Positions 45,513 through 54,973 of a stretch of DNA of 64,000 bases are shown piece by piece. The translations under genes were made by a program, and so were the position numbers. The stretch's first letter is position 1, and every line of letters begins with the position of its first letter. Origin of the DNA: Tenericutes bacterium MZ-XQ (GTDB lineage: Bacteria > Bacillota_I > Bacilli_A > Acholeplasmatales > Acholeplasmataceae); the NCBI GenBank assembly GCA_002838205.1, contig CP017950.1, positions 496,001 through 560,000 of the forward strand, written 5' to 3'. The notes under the pieces were generated by a model. That model worked only from the letters and a program-made list of their open reading frames with translations. It searched no databases and was not told where the DNA came from.

Positions 45513-46793
45513 TTATTTCCACGAAGTTATATTGACCCATGTGTTGATGTCCTCAACGCCATCAAGTTTTAATATTTGATAATCAGAGGTATATATCGTT
45601 GTGCTACCAAGTTGATAACATGCAAAATATCCATCATCGAAATAGTCAATGAACATATAGTCAAAATTAATTTTCAACTCACCTTGATCATCATAAACAC
45701 CATAAGTGCCATCTTTGATTGCGATAATTACATGATCGACAAAATCAACAACAACAGAAGCTTCTATGCTAATGCTTTCAGTTTGATCCAAAGTATAAAT
45801 GTTGATCGTATTATCTCTTCTATCCTGAATCGCAAAATCATAATCATCGCCATATAAAATGAAGCGTGCATATTGACTCTTGACCTGATGGACAATTTCA
45901 AAATTTTCATCAAGCAATACATGATATGCTACATCGTCAATATTGATTATCAAGGCATATGAGCTTAGGATGTCTACAATATCATATGAGATTGTTTTTG
46001 TTTCTTTGTTTTTAGGATTATAATAATAATAATCAGTATCTATTTCATCTTTAACGATATATTGTTGGCTTACTGCATATAATGTATGTGCATCATCGAT
46101 GAGCACCTCTTGATTCTTTATATCAATTAAGTCATATACATATGAACTATTTTCTATCGTTTTAGTGGCAATCATTTGACCTTTTTCATTTATGTTATGA
46201 AGATTTTCATATTTAAAATCTAAAACAACATTGCCTTTGGTATCAACAGCACCCCAGTATCCATCTTTTTTAACAGGTGCATATCCATTTTTAAAATCTT
46301 TAGCATCTTCATAAGTTGCTTCGATAATGATTTGACCTTGATCGTCGATAAGTCCAAATAAGTCATTAATTTCATACCAAGAGAGACCTTCGCTAAAAAA
46401 TCTAATCGAATCATAAATCGATTCTGTTAGCTTTTTGCCATCTAAATCATATAGACCGAGTTTATGTTCTTTCTTATAGAAAATCATACCACTGTATGGA
46501 TCCTTGTATAACCAAGTCTGTGCTTCATCAAGGAGTTCATTGCCCTTAGAATCAATTAATTGATATTGATCTCCAAGCTTTACAATGGCTGTATCATAAA
46601 AAAATGCGCTTGCACGATCATATTGAAAATCAATGACAACTTCTGCTTCTTGATTCATATATCCCCATTGATCATCTTTTTCAACAGCAAGCAGATCAGA
46701 TGGAAATAATAGATGTTCATCATTTGCCTCATCTTTTTGACATCCGACTAAGATTAATAATATAATAAACAAAATAATACTGTTTTTTTTCAT
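45513..46793 (-). CDS. WG-repeat lipoprotein
   Basis: 426 aa from the ATG at 46793, where a run of seven G gives the ribosome binding site; the frame is open upstream but would cross the divergent gene. The signal peptide ends with lipobox LVGC near residue 17. WG/KWG repeats follow at about 35-residue intervals: QWGYMNQEAEVVIDFQYD, KLGLYDLDGKK, LFGLIDDQGQIII, YWGAVDTKGNVVLDFKYE, and a last TYGVYDDQGELKINFDY. Such repeats form surface beta-propeller-like binding domains. The role is unknown. Confidence 0.82.
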   Translation of the reverse strand: MKKNSIILFIILLILVGCQKDEANDEHLLFPSDLLAVEKDDQWGYMNQEAEVVIDFQYDRASAFFYDTAIVKLGDQYQLIDSKGNELLDEAQTWLYKDPYSGMIFYKKEHKLGLYDLDGKKLTESIYDSIRFFSEGLSWYEINDLFGLIDDQGQIIIEATYEDAKDFKNGYAPVKKDGYWGAVDTKGNVVLDFKYENLHNINEKGQMIATKTIENSSYVYDLIDIKNQEVLIDDAHTLYAVSQQYIVKDEIDTDYYYYNPKNKETKTISYDIVDILSSYALIINIDDVAYHVLLDENFEIVHQVKSQYARFILYGDDYDFAIQDRRDNTINIYTLDQTESISIEASVVVDFVDHVIIAIKDGTYGVYDDQGELKINFDYMFIDYFDDGYFACYQLGSTTIYTSDYQILKLDGVEDINTWVNITSWK

Positions 46794-46883
46794 AAGTGTT
46801 TCCCCCCCACTATTTTTTATCATTTTAATACAAATAAGAAAATAAATCAACATAAACCCATAAAAAGTAAAGGATGTGATATC

Positions 46884-47441
46884 ATGCACACAAATGAAAT
46901 TACTATTATAGAAGTTAATCCTAGTCAATTAAGTGAATATCAAAAGATTGATATGCTTAAACATGTAACTGAAATCAGATATTATGATTCACTAAGTGAT
47001 TATAAAGTTCTTTCAGTAGACCCTCATATCATTGATCTAGCTAGTGAAGAAGATATTGATGATTGGAAAAACATCATTGATTTTGATCAATCTAAAATAT
47101 ATGTCGCTACATACAATAACACGTGGGTTGGGGGTTGTGTGATTATCACAAACTCACCAAAAGTCCATATGTTTAATCAACGCATGGATCATTCAGTATT
47201 ATGGGATATCAGAGTCAAAGATAATTTTAAGCATATGCACATAGGGACAAGACTGTTTAAAAAAGCTATTGATTTTTCTAAAGATAAAGGTTGTACAAAA
47301 ATGATTATAGAAACACAAAACAACAACGTGAATGCGATTTTATTTTACGAGAAAATGGGTGCGTACTTGCATCAAGTCAATAAAAACTATTATGAAGATA
47401 CACCAGAAGAGGATCAACTCATCTTCCATTATGACATTTAG
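46884..47441 (+). CDS. GNAT N-acetyltransferase
   Basis: 185 aa. The acetyl-CoA loop is IRVKDNFKHMHIGTRLFKKAIDF near residues 110-132, with NNNVNAILFYEKMGAYLHQVN following. The pattern of an acidic middle and late Tyr is near streptothricin acetyltransferase-like enzymes, a loose match. AAAGGATG precedes the ATG. It diverges from the WG-repeat gene; about 90 bases between them hold both promoters. Confidence 0.85.
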   Translation: MHTNEITIIEVNPSQLSEYQKIDMLKHVTEIRYYDSLSDYKVLSVDPHIIDLASEEDIDDWKNIIDFDQSKIYVATYNNTWVGGCVIITNSPKVHMFNQRMDHSVLWDIRVKDNFKHMHIGTRLFKKAIDFSKDKGCTKMIIETQNNNVNAILFYEKMGAYLHQVNKNYYEDTPEEDQLIFHYDI

Positions 47442-47501
47442 CAATCCAGTTCAAGTCAAATTTGGTTTTTGTCATAAAATACTTGTGAAAAGAGGGATAA
47501 C

Positions 47502-48413
47502 TTGAAAGACCTAAACACGTATGAAGCTGTCTCAAAGATGCAAACATACATAAAACAACATCTTCACGAACCGATTACACTTTACAACATCGCATCAGTG
47601 TCTGGTTACTCAATGTGGCATGCATCTAGACTATTTAAAGAACTCACAGGCAAAACACCTTTTGACTACATCAGATCCATGAGATTATCTCAAGCCGCAA
47701 TAAATCTTAGAGATCATGAGCATCAAGTGATTGACGTCGCATTTGATTACTTATTTGACTCTCATGAAGGTTTCACCAAAGCTTTTACAAAAGAGTTCGG
47801 ATTAAACCCAAGCACTTATAGAGAAAAAAAGCCCATGATTAGGCTTTTCATGCCAGCACAGGTTAAAGACTATTACCTCTTTTTAAATCAAAAACCAAAG
47901 GAGTATAACATGGAACAATCATTTATTTTTACCCAAGTGGTCAAAAGACCAAAAAGAAAACTTATTTTAAAAAGAGGTATCAAAGCTGAAGATTATTTTG
48001 CTTATTGCGAAGAAGTATCTTGTGATGTCTGGGGTGAGTTACTAAGTATTAAAAATGCTGTGTCTGAACCTGCAGGATACTGGTTACCTAAGCATCTAAG
48101 AGATAACAAAAGCACATATGTTCAAGGTGTAGAGGTTGCACTTGATGATACAACTGAAATTCCAGAAGGCTATGATTCAATCATATTGGATGAAGCATAT
48201 TATCTTATTTTCCAAGGTGAACCCTATCAAGATGAAGAACTGAATTATGCACATGCAATTAGAGACGTTAAAGCAGCAATCAAAAAATTTAAACCTGAAA
48301 CATACGGATATAAGTTTACTGATGAATATCCTAGATATCAACTTGAGCCACAAGGCGAACGTGGATACATTGAAGCTATTGGTATTAAACCTTTATCTAA
48401 TCAAACGTTTTAA
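47502..48413 (+). CDS. AraC-family regulator with GyrI-like effector domain
   Basis: 303 aa starting with TTG at 47502 (AGAGGGAT upstream). Two AraC helix-turn-helix units fill residues 1-105: EPITLYNIASVSGYSMWHASRLFKELTG and VIDVAFDYLFDSHEGFTKAFTKEFGLNPSTYR. Residues 140-300 are a GyrI/SOUL-type ligand domain like those of Rob and BmrR (VQGVEVALDDTTEIPEGY). Such proteins sense lipophilic compounds. A terminator follows at once, so it stands alone; no clear target gene is adjacent. Confidence 0.9.
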   Translation: MKDLNTYEAVSKMQTYIKQHLHEPITLYNIASVSGYSMWHASRLFKELTGKTPFDYIRSMRLSQAAINLRDHEHQVIDVAFDYLFDSHEGFTKAFTKEFGLNPSTYREKKPMIRLFMPAQVKDYYLFLNQKPKEYNMEQSFIFTQVVKRPKRKLILKRGIKAEDYFAYCEEVSCDVWGELLSIKNAVSEPAGYWLPKHLRDNKSTYVQGVEVALDDTTEIPEGYDSIILDEAYYLIFQGEPYQDEELNYAHAIRDVKAAIKKFKPETYGYKFTDEYPRYQLEPQGERGYIEAIGIKPLSNQTF

Positions 48414-48420
48414 TAAGCAA

Positions 48421-48450
48421 AAACAACTTCGTCTGAAGTTGTTTTTTTTC
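48421..48450 (+). terminator. Terminator of the AraC-family gene
   Basis: AACAACTTC, loop GTCT and GAAGTTGTT are followed by a run of T. The A-rich upstream arm also lets it act for the convergent dipeptidase gene. Confidence 0.9.
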
Positions 48451-49389
48451 TTAACCTAAAATTTCTTTGATTACTCTAAAGAAATTTTTATATTTTATTT
48501 TATCAATATCTTCTTCTTGATATCCTAATTTTTTGAGTTCATCAAAAAGATTTGATAATTCTCCAATAGTCTCAAAGCCTTTGACATTTGTAGATGTTCT
48601 ACCTTCATATAAGTAGTAACAAACATCTAAACCTAAACCAACATAATCAATACCGATTAATTTTACAATATAGTCGATATGTTTTGCCATAAATTCTACA
48701 GTATGATTTTCCACTTCATTGGAAATAAAATTAGCAATACCACAAACGCCAATGACACCATTTTTTTCTTTGATCATCATCAACTGTTCATCTGTATAAT
48801 TCCTTTTATGATCACAAAGTGTTTTTGCATTCCCATGGGATAAGATCACTGGATGATGTGTCACTTCCATGATATCATTGAATGTCTTTGGATTTGCATG
48901 TGATAAATCGATGATCATACCTAATGATTCCATCGATTTGATCAATAACTTACCTTTTTCAGTGAGTCCACCATCTTCAATCAGAGCACCACTGGCATAA
49001 TCATTTTGCTCATTCCAAGTGATGATTGCATGTCTTAATCCTCTTTGATACAAACGCTTAATATCTTCTACTTCTTTTAAATATTTTAAACCTTCAACGC
49101 CAATAATGATACCTAATTTATCTTCTTTTTTTGCTTGTAACAAATCATCATGTGTATAACAAACTTTAATGATGTCATCCATCTCATGTAATGATTTTAT
49201 ACCAACATCAAAAATCCTGTTAAACACTTGACTATCTTTTTGTGGATCTGTCCAGTTTACGAAAATCGAACTGGTTATCTTGGCTTTTTGGTATAAAGGA
49301 TAGTGTTTTGTTCTAAAGGAGTCCTTATGCCCTTTTATTTCTTCTTCATATATATCTGTTAATATATCTCCATGCGCATCAAATATCAT
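48451..49389 (-). CDS. Membrane dipeptidase (peptidase family M19)
   Basis: 312 aa counted from the ATG at 49389; the frame is open ten codons further into the GNAT gene. Zinc ligands are seen in FDAHGDILTD (HxD) near residue 5 and Glu in IIGVEGLKYL near 100, and His in IDLSHANPKT near 180 and VILSHGNAK near 200. It hydrolyses dipeptides, often including D-amino acid ends or beta-lactam-like bonds. The last gene of an operon headed by two GntR regulators and two GNATs, suggesting dipeptide or antibiotic-like ligand turnover. Confidence 0.9.
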   Translation of the reverse strand: MIFDAHGDILTDIYEEEIKGHKDSFRTKHYPLYQKAKITSSIFVNWTDPQKDSQVFNRIFDVGIKSLHEMDDIIKVCYTHDDLLQAKKEDKLGIIIGVEGLKYLKEVEDIKRLYQRGLRHAIITWNEQNDYASGALIEDGGLTEKGKLLIKSMESLGMIIDLSHANPKTFNDIMEVTHHPVILSHGNAKTLCDHKRNYTDEQLMMIKEKNGVIGVCGIANFISNEVENHTVEFMAKHIDYIVKLIGIDYVGLGLDVCYYLYEGRTSTNVKGFETIGELSNLFDELKKLGYQEEDIDKIKYKNFFRVIKEILG

Positions 49390-49397
49390 AAATTCAT

Positions 49398-50189
49398 CTA
49401 CTTTCTGAACATTGTCCATTTGCCCATTGGTTTAAATCCCAAACTCAAATAAATCTTACCTGCTTCAGGATTATCATAAAACAAACAAAGTTCTTTATTT
49501 TTTTCTTCTATATATATTTTCATCAAGGTCTTCATTAATCTTGTAGCATATCCTTGACCTCTATATTTTGGATGGGTTGCTACTGCAACAACCATCGCAC
49601 TTTTAGTCGTCTCAGCTGTTGTCGCAACCGTAGAAATGACCTTTTCATGATCTTCAACAACTAAAGTGATACCCATCTGTTTAGATACCATTTTATCTTT
49701 AATAAACTGATCTTTTTCTCTTTTAATAAACTGAAACTCCTCAATTCGAAGTAACAAATCATAAAGTTTCTTATAGTCTTCTTCTTCTGTAGCTACTTTA
49801 ATATCTGTAACTTCTTCATTATAAGTATTTAAAGTGTTAGCTTTACAAAAGAAAGTTACTTGTTTTTTTGAAAAAGTTAAATAAGGCTCAATCATCTCTA
49901 AAAGTTCATATTTACCAGAGAAAATCTCAAATGGATCTTTATTAAAAACTTCTAAGTAAGCATCATTAAAACGATGTTCATGTGCGTAATAGATTGCACT
50001 TTCTCGATATCTTAATAAAATACTTTTTAGCTGATGTTCATCATCAAACTCCCCATAAATTCTTTGAAAATCTTGATCAAACCCAAAATGTTCAACATCT
50101 CCAATAGGAAAAATATTATATGATGGTTCTTGATATAAATACTCTAATAACTGTTTCTCATCATTTTTTGTTAATAGACGTATCATCAT
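49398..50189 (-). CDS. Two-domain GNAT acetyltransferase
   Basis: 263 aa. The C-terminal half has the GNAT core VVAVATHPKYRGQGYATRLMKTLM near residues 205-228 and ELCLFYDNPEAGKIYLSLGFKPMG at the end, as in the FR47-like subgroup. The N-terminal 130 residues are a degenerate second domain. GGAGGT precedes the ATG. The start overlaps the end of the 50186 gene, so it is coupled. Confidence 0.87.
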   Translation of the reverse strand: MMIRLLTKNDEKQLLEYLYQEPSYNIFPIGDVEHFGFDQDFQRIYGEFDDEHQLKSILLRYRESAIYYAHEHRFNDAYLEVFNKDPFEIFSGKYELLEMIEPYLTFSKKQVTFFCKANTLNTYNEEVTDIKVATEEEDYKKLYDLLLRIEEFQFIKREKDQFIKDKMVSKQMGITLVVEDHEKVISTVATTAETTKSAMVVAVATHPKYRGQGYATRLMKTLMKIYIEEKNKELCLFYDNPEAGKIYLSLGFKPMGKWTMFRK

Positions 50190-50701
50190 TTTACCTCCAA
50201 TCGACGCATTAAAGCTTTTAAGTCATATATAAAAACATCTACTTTTGTATGTTCGTCTTGAATGTTCTCTCTAAGCAACTCTGCGCCTAAATATCTATAA
50301 TAAGTATTGGATTCTGAGAAACGATGATTATAGGCAATCACTTTTTCTTTATCGATATAATAGGATAATCCCTTTTTTAGCAACTCTAATGATATACGCT
50401 TTTTTCGATTAGCTTGATCAATCCATAATCCGTTAATCTCTACAGCACGCTCATGATCAGATATTTCTGCATAACTAAGAAAAATACACCCAACGACTTT
50501 ATCTTGATCAAATGCACCTAATAAAGTTCTTTTATCGTCATGAAGATGTGCTTCATCCATCCATTTTGACCAGAAATCATAAGTTTCATCTAGAGTTATC
50601 TTAGATTCAACAACACCATCTAATTCTACATTCCAATAATGAACTTTAAATTTAAGTGCTTCCTTTAAGGAAGTCTTTTCTAAAGGTCTAATCTCCATCA
50701 T
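50186..50701 (-). CDS. GNAT-like acetyltransferase
   Basis: 171 aa. MMEIRPLEKTSLKEALKF opens as in GNATs, and VVGCIFLSYAEISDHERAVEINGLWIDQANRKKRISLELLKKGL gives the core strands and a poorly conserved acetyl-CoA loop without the usual Q/R-x-x-G-x-G/A. It may be a weak or altered enzyme. AGAGGTGAT precedes the start. Middle gene of the GntR-GNAT-dipeptidase operon. Confidence 0.72.
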   Translation of the reverse strand: MMEIRPLEKTSLKEALKFKVHYWNVELDGVVESKITLDETYDFWSKWMDEAHLHDDKRTLLGAFDQDKVVGCIFLSYAEISDHERAVEINGLWIDQANRKKRISLELLKKGLSYYIDKEKVIAYNHRFSESNTYYRYLGAELLRENIQDEHTKVDVFIYDLKALMRRLEVK

Positions 50702-50709
50702 ATCACCTC

Positions 50710-51444
50710 TTAATCTTTAAATCTTACAAAAAAATTCATATTAAAATAAACTTGGAAGTATATCATCAATTGATGATACTCATCATAGTAATACTCTTTA
50801 GATAAAAACCCTGAGGTGCCTTTACTTTGAGATAACATTTCGTTAATCCTATCATCAAACTTAATGGCGATTAGTTCTTGTCTAAACGGCAAAACATAAT
50901 CTTGATTAAAAGATAAAATCTCATATACAGGCATAGAAATAAACGGATCTTGATCCACATTAGGCATAAGTTGTTTCGAAAAATAGATTTCCATATATGC
51001 TTTTGGATAATCATCACCAAAGAAGATACGCTTATGATGATAGATTTCTTCACCTAAAACAAAAGGAGCTTCTTTACATAATTTTTGATCTGCATGCAGA
51101 TATCGCTCATCAAACACTTTCACAAAAAACTTTTGATGAGTAGCTTTAATCATATCAGAAACTGAGTGAACAACTTCATCATTAATATCTACTACTTCTC
51201 TATATGTTAGTTCATATTTATCGCCAAATACAGAAACCATTTGCTGTTTAACAAGCATGTTAAATGCCTTAATCACCTGATCCTTACTCATATCAAGACT
51301 TTTTGATAGCAACTCAACATCTAATAAATCATTGGTAAACTGATGTGTTAATATTTGGGATTTGATTTGTCTTACGATTTGTTCATGTTCAGGTTCTGTA
51401 GATCTATGATCAATTTGAATATTGATGTTTGCTTTCTTTTTCAT
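50710..51444 (-). CDS. GntR-like regulator with divergent DNA-binding domain
   Basis: 244 aa. Residues 1-85 follow the GntR wing layout (EHEQIVRQIKSQILTHQF, LLSKSLDMSKDQVIKAFNMLVKQQMVSVFGD) but lack the SEREL-type loop and the arginine-rich recognition helix typical of the family. The rest is UTRA-like (GEEIYHHKRIFFGDDYPKAYMEIYFS). It begins 35 bases inside the upstream gntR gene with AGGAG before the ATG. It may bind a variant operator or act by pairing with the neighbour. Confidence 0.75.
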   Translation of the reverse strand: MKKKANINIQIDHRSTEPEHEQIVRQIKSQILTHQFTNDLLDVELLSKSLDMSKDQVIKAFNMLVKQQMVSVFGDKYELTYREVVDINDEVVHSVSDMIKATHQKFFVKVFDERYLHADQKLCKEAPFVLGEEIYHHKRIFFGDDYPKAYMEIYFSKQLMPNVDQDPFISMPVYEILSFNQDYVLPFRQELIAIKFDDRINEMLSQSKGTSGFLSKEYYYDEYHQLMIYFQVYFNMNFFVRFKD

Positions 51445-52162
51445 GATTACTCCTAAAAAATACTGTGTATTCCCCCGGATAATAAGTTATGATACAACAA
51501 ACAGGTTGATCCTCTTTAAAATATGTTGTTCTTGCAACCACAAGAGGATCATAAATTGCAATGTTTAAAACATCAGAAATCATTTTATCTGCGCTTGCTG
51601 CATTTATGCTAGTCACATTTTTTATATCTGACTGATATATATCTTTTAAAATATCCCTTAGCAAGGATTTAGAATTTAGCCAAGCATTAGCTTCAAACAT
51701 TTGATTTGGACTGAGACAAATATCAAAATAACAAACTGGCAAACCTTGATAACTCACAAGAACTTTACTTAATTTGACTCGATCTTGTTTTTCATGTTTA
51801 TGCTGCTTATCAAACTCAATAAACCCATCAGCATACTCTGTAGATATAACTTTATAAGTATATTCCTGCCTTAAAGGTATAGACATTTGATCGATATTAG
51901 CACTATCAACCATATGTGTTTTTCTCGTGTAAATAAATGTACCTTTTCCTTTTATTCTTTGAATCAGGCCTTGATCTTCTAAAATCTTATACGCTTTTTT
52001 TACAACAAAACTACTTACATGATAAACTTGATTCATTTGAACTTCAGAAGGAAGCATATCAAAATGATTGACTTCTTGAGATCTTATCTTCATCTCAACT
52101 TGTTCAATGATTTGTTTATAAAGCGGTTTTTTTAAGGTTTTATCCAAACTAAAATAGATCAT
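51410..52162 (-). CDS. GntR-family (HutC subfamily) regulator
   Basis: 250 aa. The winged helix is standard: LYKQIIEQVEMKIRS, then MLPSEVQMNQVYHVSSFVVKKAYKILEDQGLIQRIKGKGTFIY. Residues 95-245 form a UTRA ligand domain. AGAGGAT precedes the ATG. First gene of a five-gene operon with a second GntR-like gene, two GNATs and a dipeptidase; it probably controls that operon in response to an amino compound or sugar-like ligand. Confidence 0.88.
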   Translation of the reverse strand: MIYFSLDKTLKKPLYKQIIEQVEMKIRSQEVNHFDMLPSEVQMNQVYHVSSFVVKKAYKILEDQGLIQRIKGKGTFIYTRKTHMVDSANIDQMSIPLRQEYTYKVISTEYADGFIEFDKQHKHEKQDRVKLSKVLVSYQGLPVCYFDICLSPNQMFEANAWLNSKSLLRDILKDIYQSDIKNVTSINAASADKMISDVLNIAIYDPLVVARTTYFKEDQPVCCIITYYPGEYTVFFRSNHEKESKHQYSN

Positions 52163-52483
52163 ATATATATCCTCTATGTGTCATTATATCATATAATGGT
52201 TATAAAAATTTTAATTTATTCTGCTAATAAATAGGGGGCACCAAAATAAGTGCCCCGCTTTTATGTCACATATTAATTTTCTAAAATTATAGCGATTGAA
52301 TATGAGATATCTATCGTTTTAAGTGCATAGTTCTAAAGTGTTTTTTCTTAAAGTTTCAATCTAAGACTTAGAAAAGATAAATCTAAAAAAGGATCTGGAA
52401 TTTTTTATCTCTTTTAGATTTTCTTGTTCCTAATTGTTTAAAGCAACTCTACTTGATCTTCCATTTGTTAAATACGTATCAAA
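52163..52483. other. Intergenic stretch with a GC-rich hairpin
   Basis: Holds the promoter region of the GntR operon at the left and a hairpin GGGGCAC/GTGCCCC with eight-base loop at 52235-52256, unusually GC-rich for this genome and followed by GCTTTTATG. Its distance of about 230 bases from the 52484 gene makes a normal terminator role uncertain. The rest is AT-rich with scattered stops in all frames; I recognise no gene remnant. Confidence 0.5.
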
Positions 52484-53371
52484 CTATATGGTTACATCAA
52501 AAGATTTCAAGTTTTTTAACAACTCAACTGTTAGAATACCTTGCCAAGCTTTCTTTGAAACTTCAAATACCTCTAAATCATTTGACCAAGACCAAAGCAC
52601 TTCTATATAACCGTCTTGATGCATGTTTTTAGCTGAAAATGTAAGTTCAACTTTAATTAAATCCTTAATTTCAGCAAACCCTGGACTCTGTTCTGAAGTA
52701 ATCACTTGTAATGGTTTTGCACAATAAGTACTAAACCATTTATCATGCTCTTTTTCAATTGTCTTTAGATTCATTTTTGCTAATGCTGATTCAAACTTTT
52801 TCACATTCATATCTAAATATATATAATCATAAAGTTCATTAAAACATTTGAGTTCATGCATTTCTACATCTTCTTGCTCAATAAAATAAGTCATCGCTTG
52901 TTCAATCATTCTTATTATGATTGGATACTCTTTATCTTTTAAATCCATGTAGTTAAACAAAAACCCTAATAAAGACGCTGTTGGATTATATCCACTTATG
53001 GCTTTTTGATCTTCATAATGCCACCACGGCGCATGAGGATAGAGATTGTTAGATGGTATGTTATAATGAAACATCCAGTCATCTTTATGTGGTGTTGTTT
53101 TTAAATATTTAACAAGTTTTATGACCATCGGATGATCAATAGAAAGCCCAATCTCATCAATAATCTTTGAAGCTGCCCAACAATCAATCGGATTACTGTT
53201 TGGATTTAAAAAATCAGGCTCCAGTCCATGTCCAAATCCACCACCCTCATTTTGATATGATTTCAATGCTTCTACGACTTCATTTTCTGATCCCTGCTCA
53301 AAATAAAATCTATATAATGATAACTCTAAAGGTCTTGCATGTTTTTTTATCCATTTTACAGCATGTTTCAT
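52484..53371 (-). CDS. Prenyltransferase/squalene-cyclase-like alpha-barrel protein
   Basis: 295 aa from the ATG at 53371 (GGGGGTG upstream; a GTG two codons earlier is possible). SYQNEGGGFGHGLEPDFLNP near residues 37-56 is a QW-like motif of the alpha-alpha barrel found in terpene cyclases and protein prenyltransferases, and AWWHYEDQKAISGYNPTASLLG continues it. The catalytic acids of true cyclases are not evident, and there is no membrane segment. Function unknown; this family is often annotated as prenyltransferase-like hypothetical. Confidence 0.7.
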   Translation of the reverse strand: MKHAVKWIKKHARPLELSLYRFYFEQGSENEVVEALKSYQNEGGGFGHGLEPDFLNPNSNPIDCWAASKIIDEIGLSIDHPMVIKLVKYLKTTPHKDDWMFHYNIPSNNLYPHAPWWHYEDQKAISGYNPTASLLGFLFNYMDLKDKEYPIIIRMIEQAMTYFIEQEDVEMHELKCFNELYDYIYLDMNVKKFESALAKMNLKTIEKEHDKWFSTYCAKPLQVITSEQSPGFAEIKDLIKVELTFSAKNMHQDGYIEVLWSWSNDLEVFEVSKKAWQGILTVELLKNLKSFDVTI

Positions 53372-53480
53372 AAACACACCCCCGCCTATACGTGTCCGTT
53401 TCTTTTATTCTACTAAACATAGACTAAAAAGTCTACATAGAACATGTTAAAATTTTGATATTTAAAGTTATATATAAAAA

Positions 53481-53528
53481 ACTGATAACACATTGATGTG
53501 TCATCAGTTACAGACTGTAGACAAAAAC
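53481..53528 (+). repeat. Left terminal inverted repeat of the IS1182-type element
   Basis: Matches the reverse complement of 55197-55242 with few differences. Its outer half is a hairpin, ACTGATAACACA paired with TGTGTCATCAGT. Confidence 0.75.
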
Positions 53529-53626
53529 AGTTTTCAATGAAGAATATCTCATTTAGAGATGTTCTTTTTTCGTTTGAAGTATAAAAAAAGAGTTTTTCAC
53601 TCAATTTCAGTTGAATGGTAAAGATA

Positions 53627-54973
53627 TTACCATATGATTGTGGCTAATTTTTTCAAATTGTACATACTTAAAATCATGAAGCTTCGATCCTCATTTTTCC
53701 TAAGTCCTCTAAGAAACGTAAATCCCAGGCAATGATTCATTTTTGAAATTCCAAAAACCCTTTCAACTGACGTTTTTCTTTTCGGATATACCTCTTTTCC
53801 AATCTCAGATAGTCGAATCCGTTTAGCTTCTTCACTATCTGCTTCATAAAAATGCCTTAATATCACTTTTGTTTTTTGATTTGTACACTGAGTCTTAAAA
53901 GGACAATTTAGACAATCTTTCGTTTTTGTTTTATATGCTTTATAGCCTTGTTTATTAGTACCTCTATAAGTTAATACTTTTTCATTTGGACAAATATAAT
54001 AATCATGAAGTTCAATATACTTGAATCTATGTTTTGTAAAATATAATGCATTGGATGATCCACCTGCACCTTTTCTTCCTTTAGGTCTTTTATAAGGAAT
54101 TACAGGCTTAACACCTCGTTTAAATAATTCATGAAGTAATACTGGATGATCATACCCCGAATCCATGACTGCCATGTCAACTTCTTCATGGGCATCTATA
54201 TAATTAATGACTGTTTCAAGTCCAGTTTGACTATCGTGTAAGTTACCCGGAAATACTTGAGATGCTAATACCCATCCGTTTTCATCACTGATCACTTGGT
54301 TACTATAGGCTAACTGTCTTTCTTTCTCACCTTTATGAAACATACCGCAGTCCGGATCCGTTAGACTCTTTGTTACTTTTTTAGCTTCATTAAAGTCTAT
54401 TTCTTCTTTGCCTTCTTCACTTCTAACTTCATTGATTTCTTTTTGTAGAGCTTCTACATACCTGTTCGTTGAATCATTGATTAAGATATCATTGACTTGT
54501 CTTTTATTTGCATATGCCTTAATATGTGTTGCATCGACAAATATATTATCCATTTTGACAAGCTTTAATTTCATAGCTTGATATAAAATCGTATTAAATA
54601 TCTCCTCAAAAACAGAAGTGCCTTCAAATCGACGTACATAGTTTTTTCCAAAGGTTGAAAAATGTGGGACGAAATCATTAAAATCATATCCTAAAAACCA
54701 CCGATATGCTGCATTAACTTCGATTTCTTCAATTGTTCTTCTCATGGATCTAATGTTGAATAAATATTGAATAAAGACAATCTTAAATAAAATGACTGGG
54801 TCTATAGAAGGTCTTCCCATATCATCCGCATATAAATTTTCTACAATATCATAAATAAAACTGAAGTCAATCGCTTTATCTATTTTTCTAACTAGATGAT
54901 TGTTTGGAACGAGTTTATCCATTTCCATGATGAAGATGTTTTCGCGATTGTTTATTTGATGTTTTGTTAACAT
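53627..54973 (-). CDS. IS1182-family transposase
   Basis: 448 aa. The N-terminal DUF772 domain shows DDMGRPSIDPVILFKIVFIQYL and RSMRRTIEEIEVNAAYRWFLGYD. The DDE core follows: NIFVDATHIKA near residue 145 (first D), MAVMDSGYDHP near 270 (second D), and the C-terminal KRKTSVERVFGISKMNHCLGF with the Glu. A zinc-ribbon-like YICPNEK...CLNCPFKTQC lies between. All catalytic residues are present, so the copy may be active. Confidence 0.94.
   Translation of the reverse strand: MLTKHQINNRENIFIMEMDKLVPNNHLVRKIDKAIDFSFIYDIVENLYADDMGRPSIDPVILFKIVFIQYLFNIRSMRRTIEEIEVNAAYRWFLGYDFNDFVPHFSTFGKNYVRRFEGTSVFEEIFNTILYQAMKLKLVKMDNIFVDATHIKAYANKRQVNDILINDSTNRYVEALQKEINEVRSEEGKEEIDFNEAKKVTKSLTDPDCGMFHKGEKERQLAYSNQVISDENGWVLASQVFPGNLHDSQTGLETVINYIDAHEEVDMAVMDSGYDHPVLLHELFKRGVKPVIPYKRPKGRKGAGGSSNALYFTKHRFKYIELHDYYICPNEKVLTYRGTNKQGYKAYKTKTKDCLNCPFKTQCTNQKTKVILRHFYEADSEEAKRIRLSEIGKEVYPKRKTSVERVFGISKMNHCLGFTFLRGLRKNEDRSFMILSMYNLKKLATIIW

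Noticed and set aside
53413-53604. Possible 63-aa protein on the minus strand
   Set aside because: It lies across the hairpin end of the IS1182-type element and has no ribosome binding site or recognisable motif.
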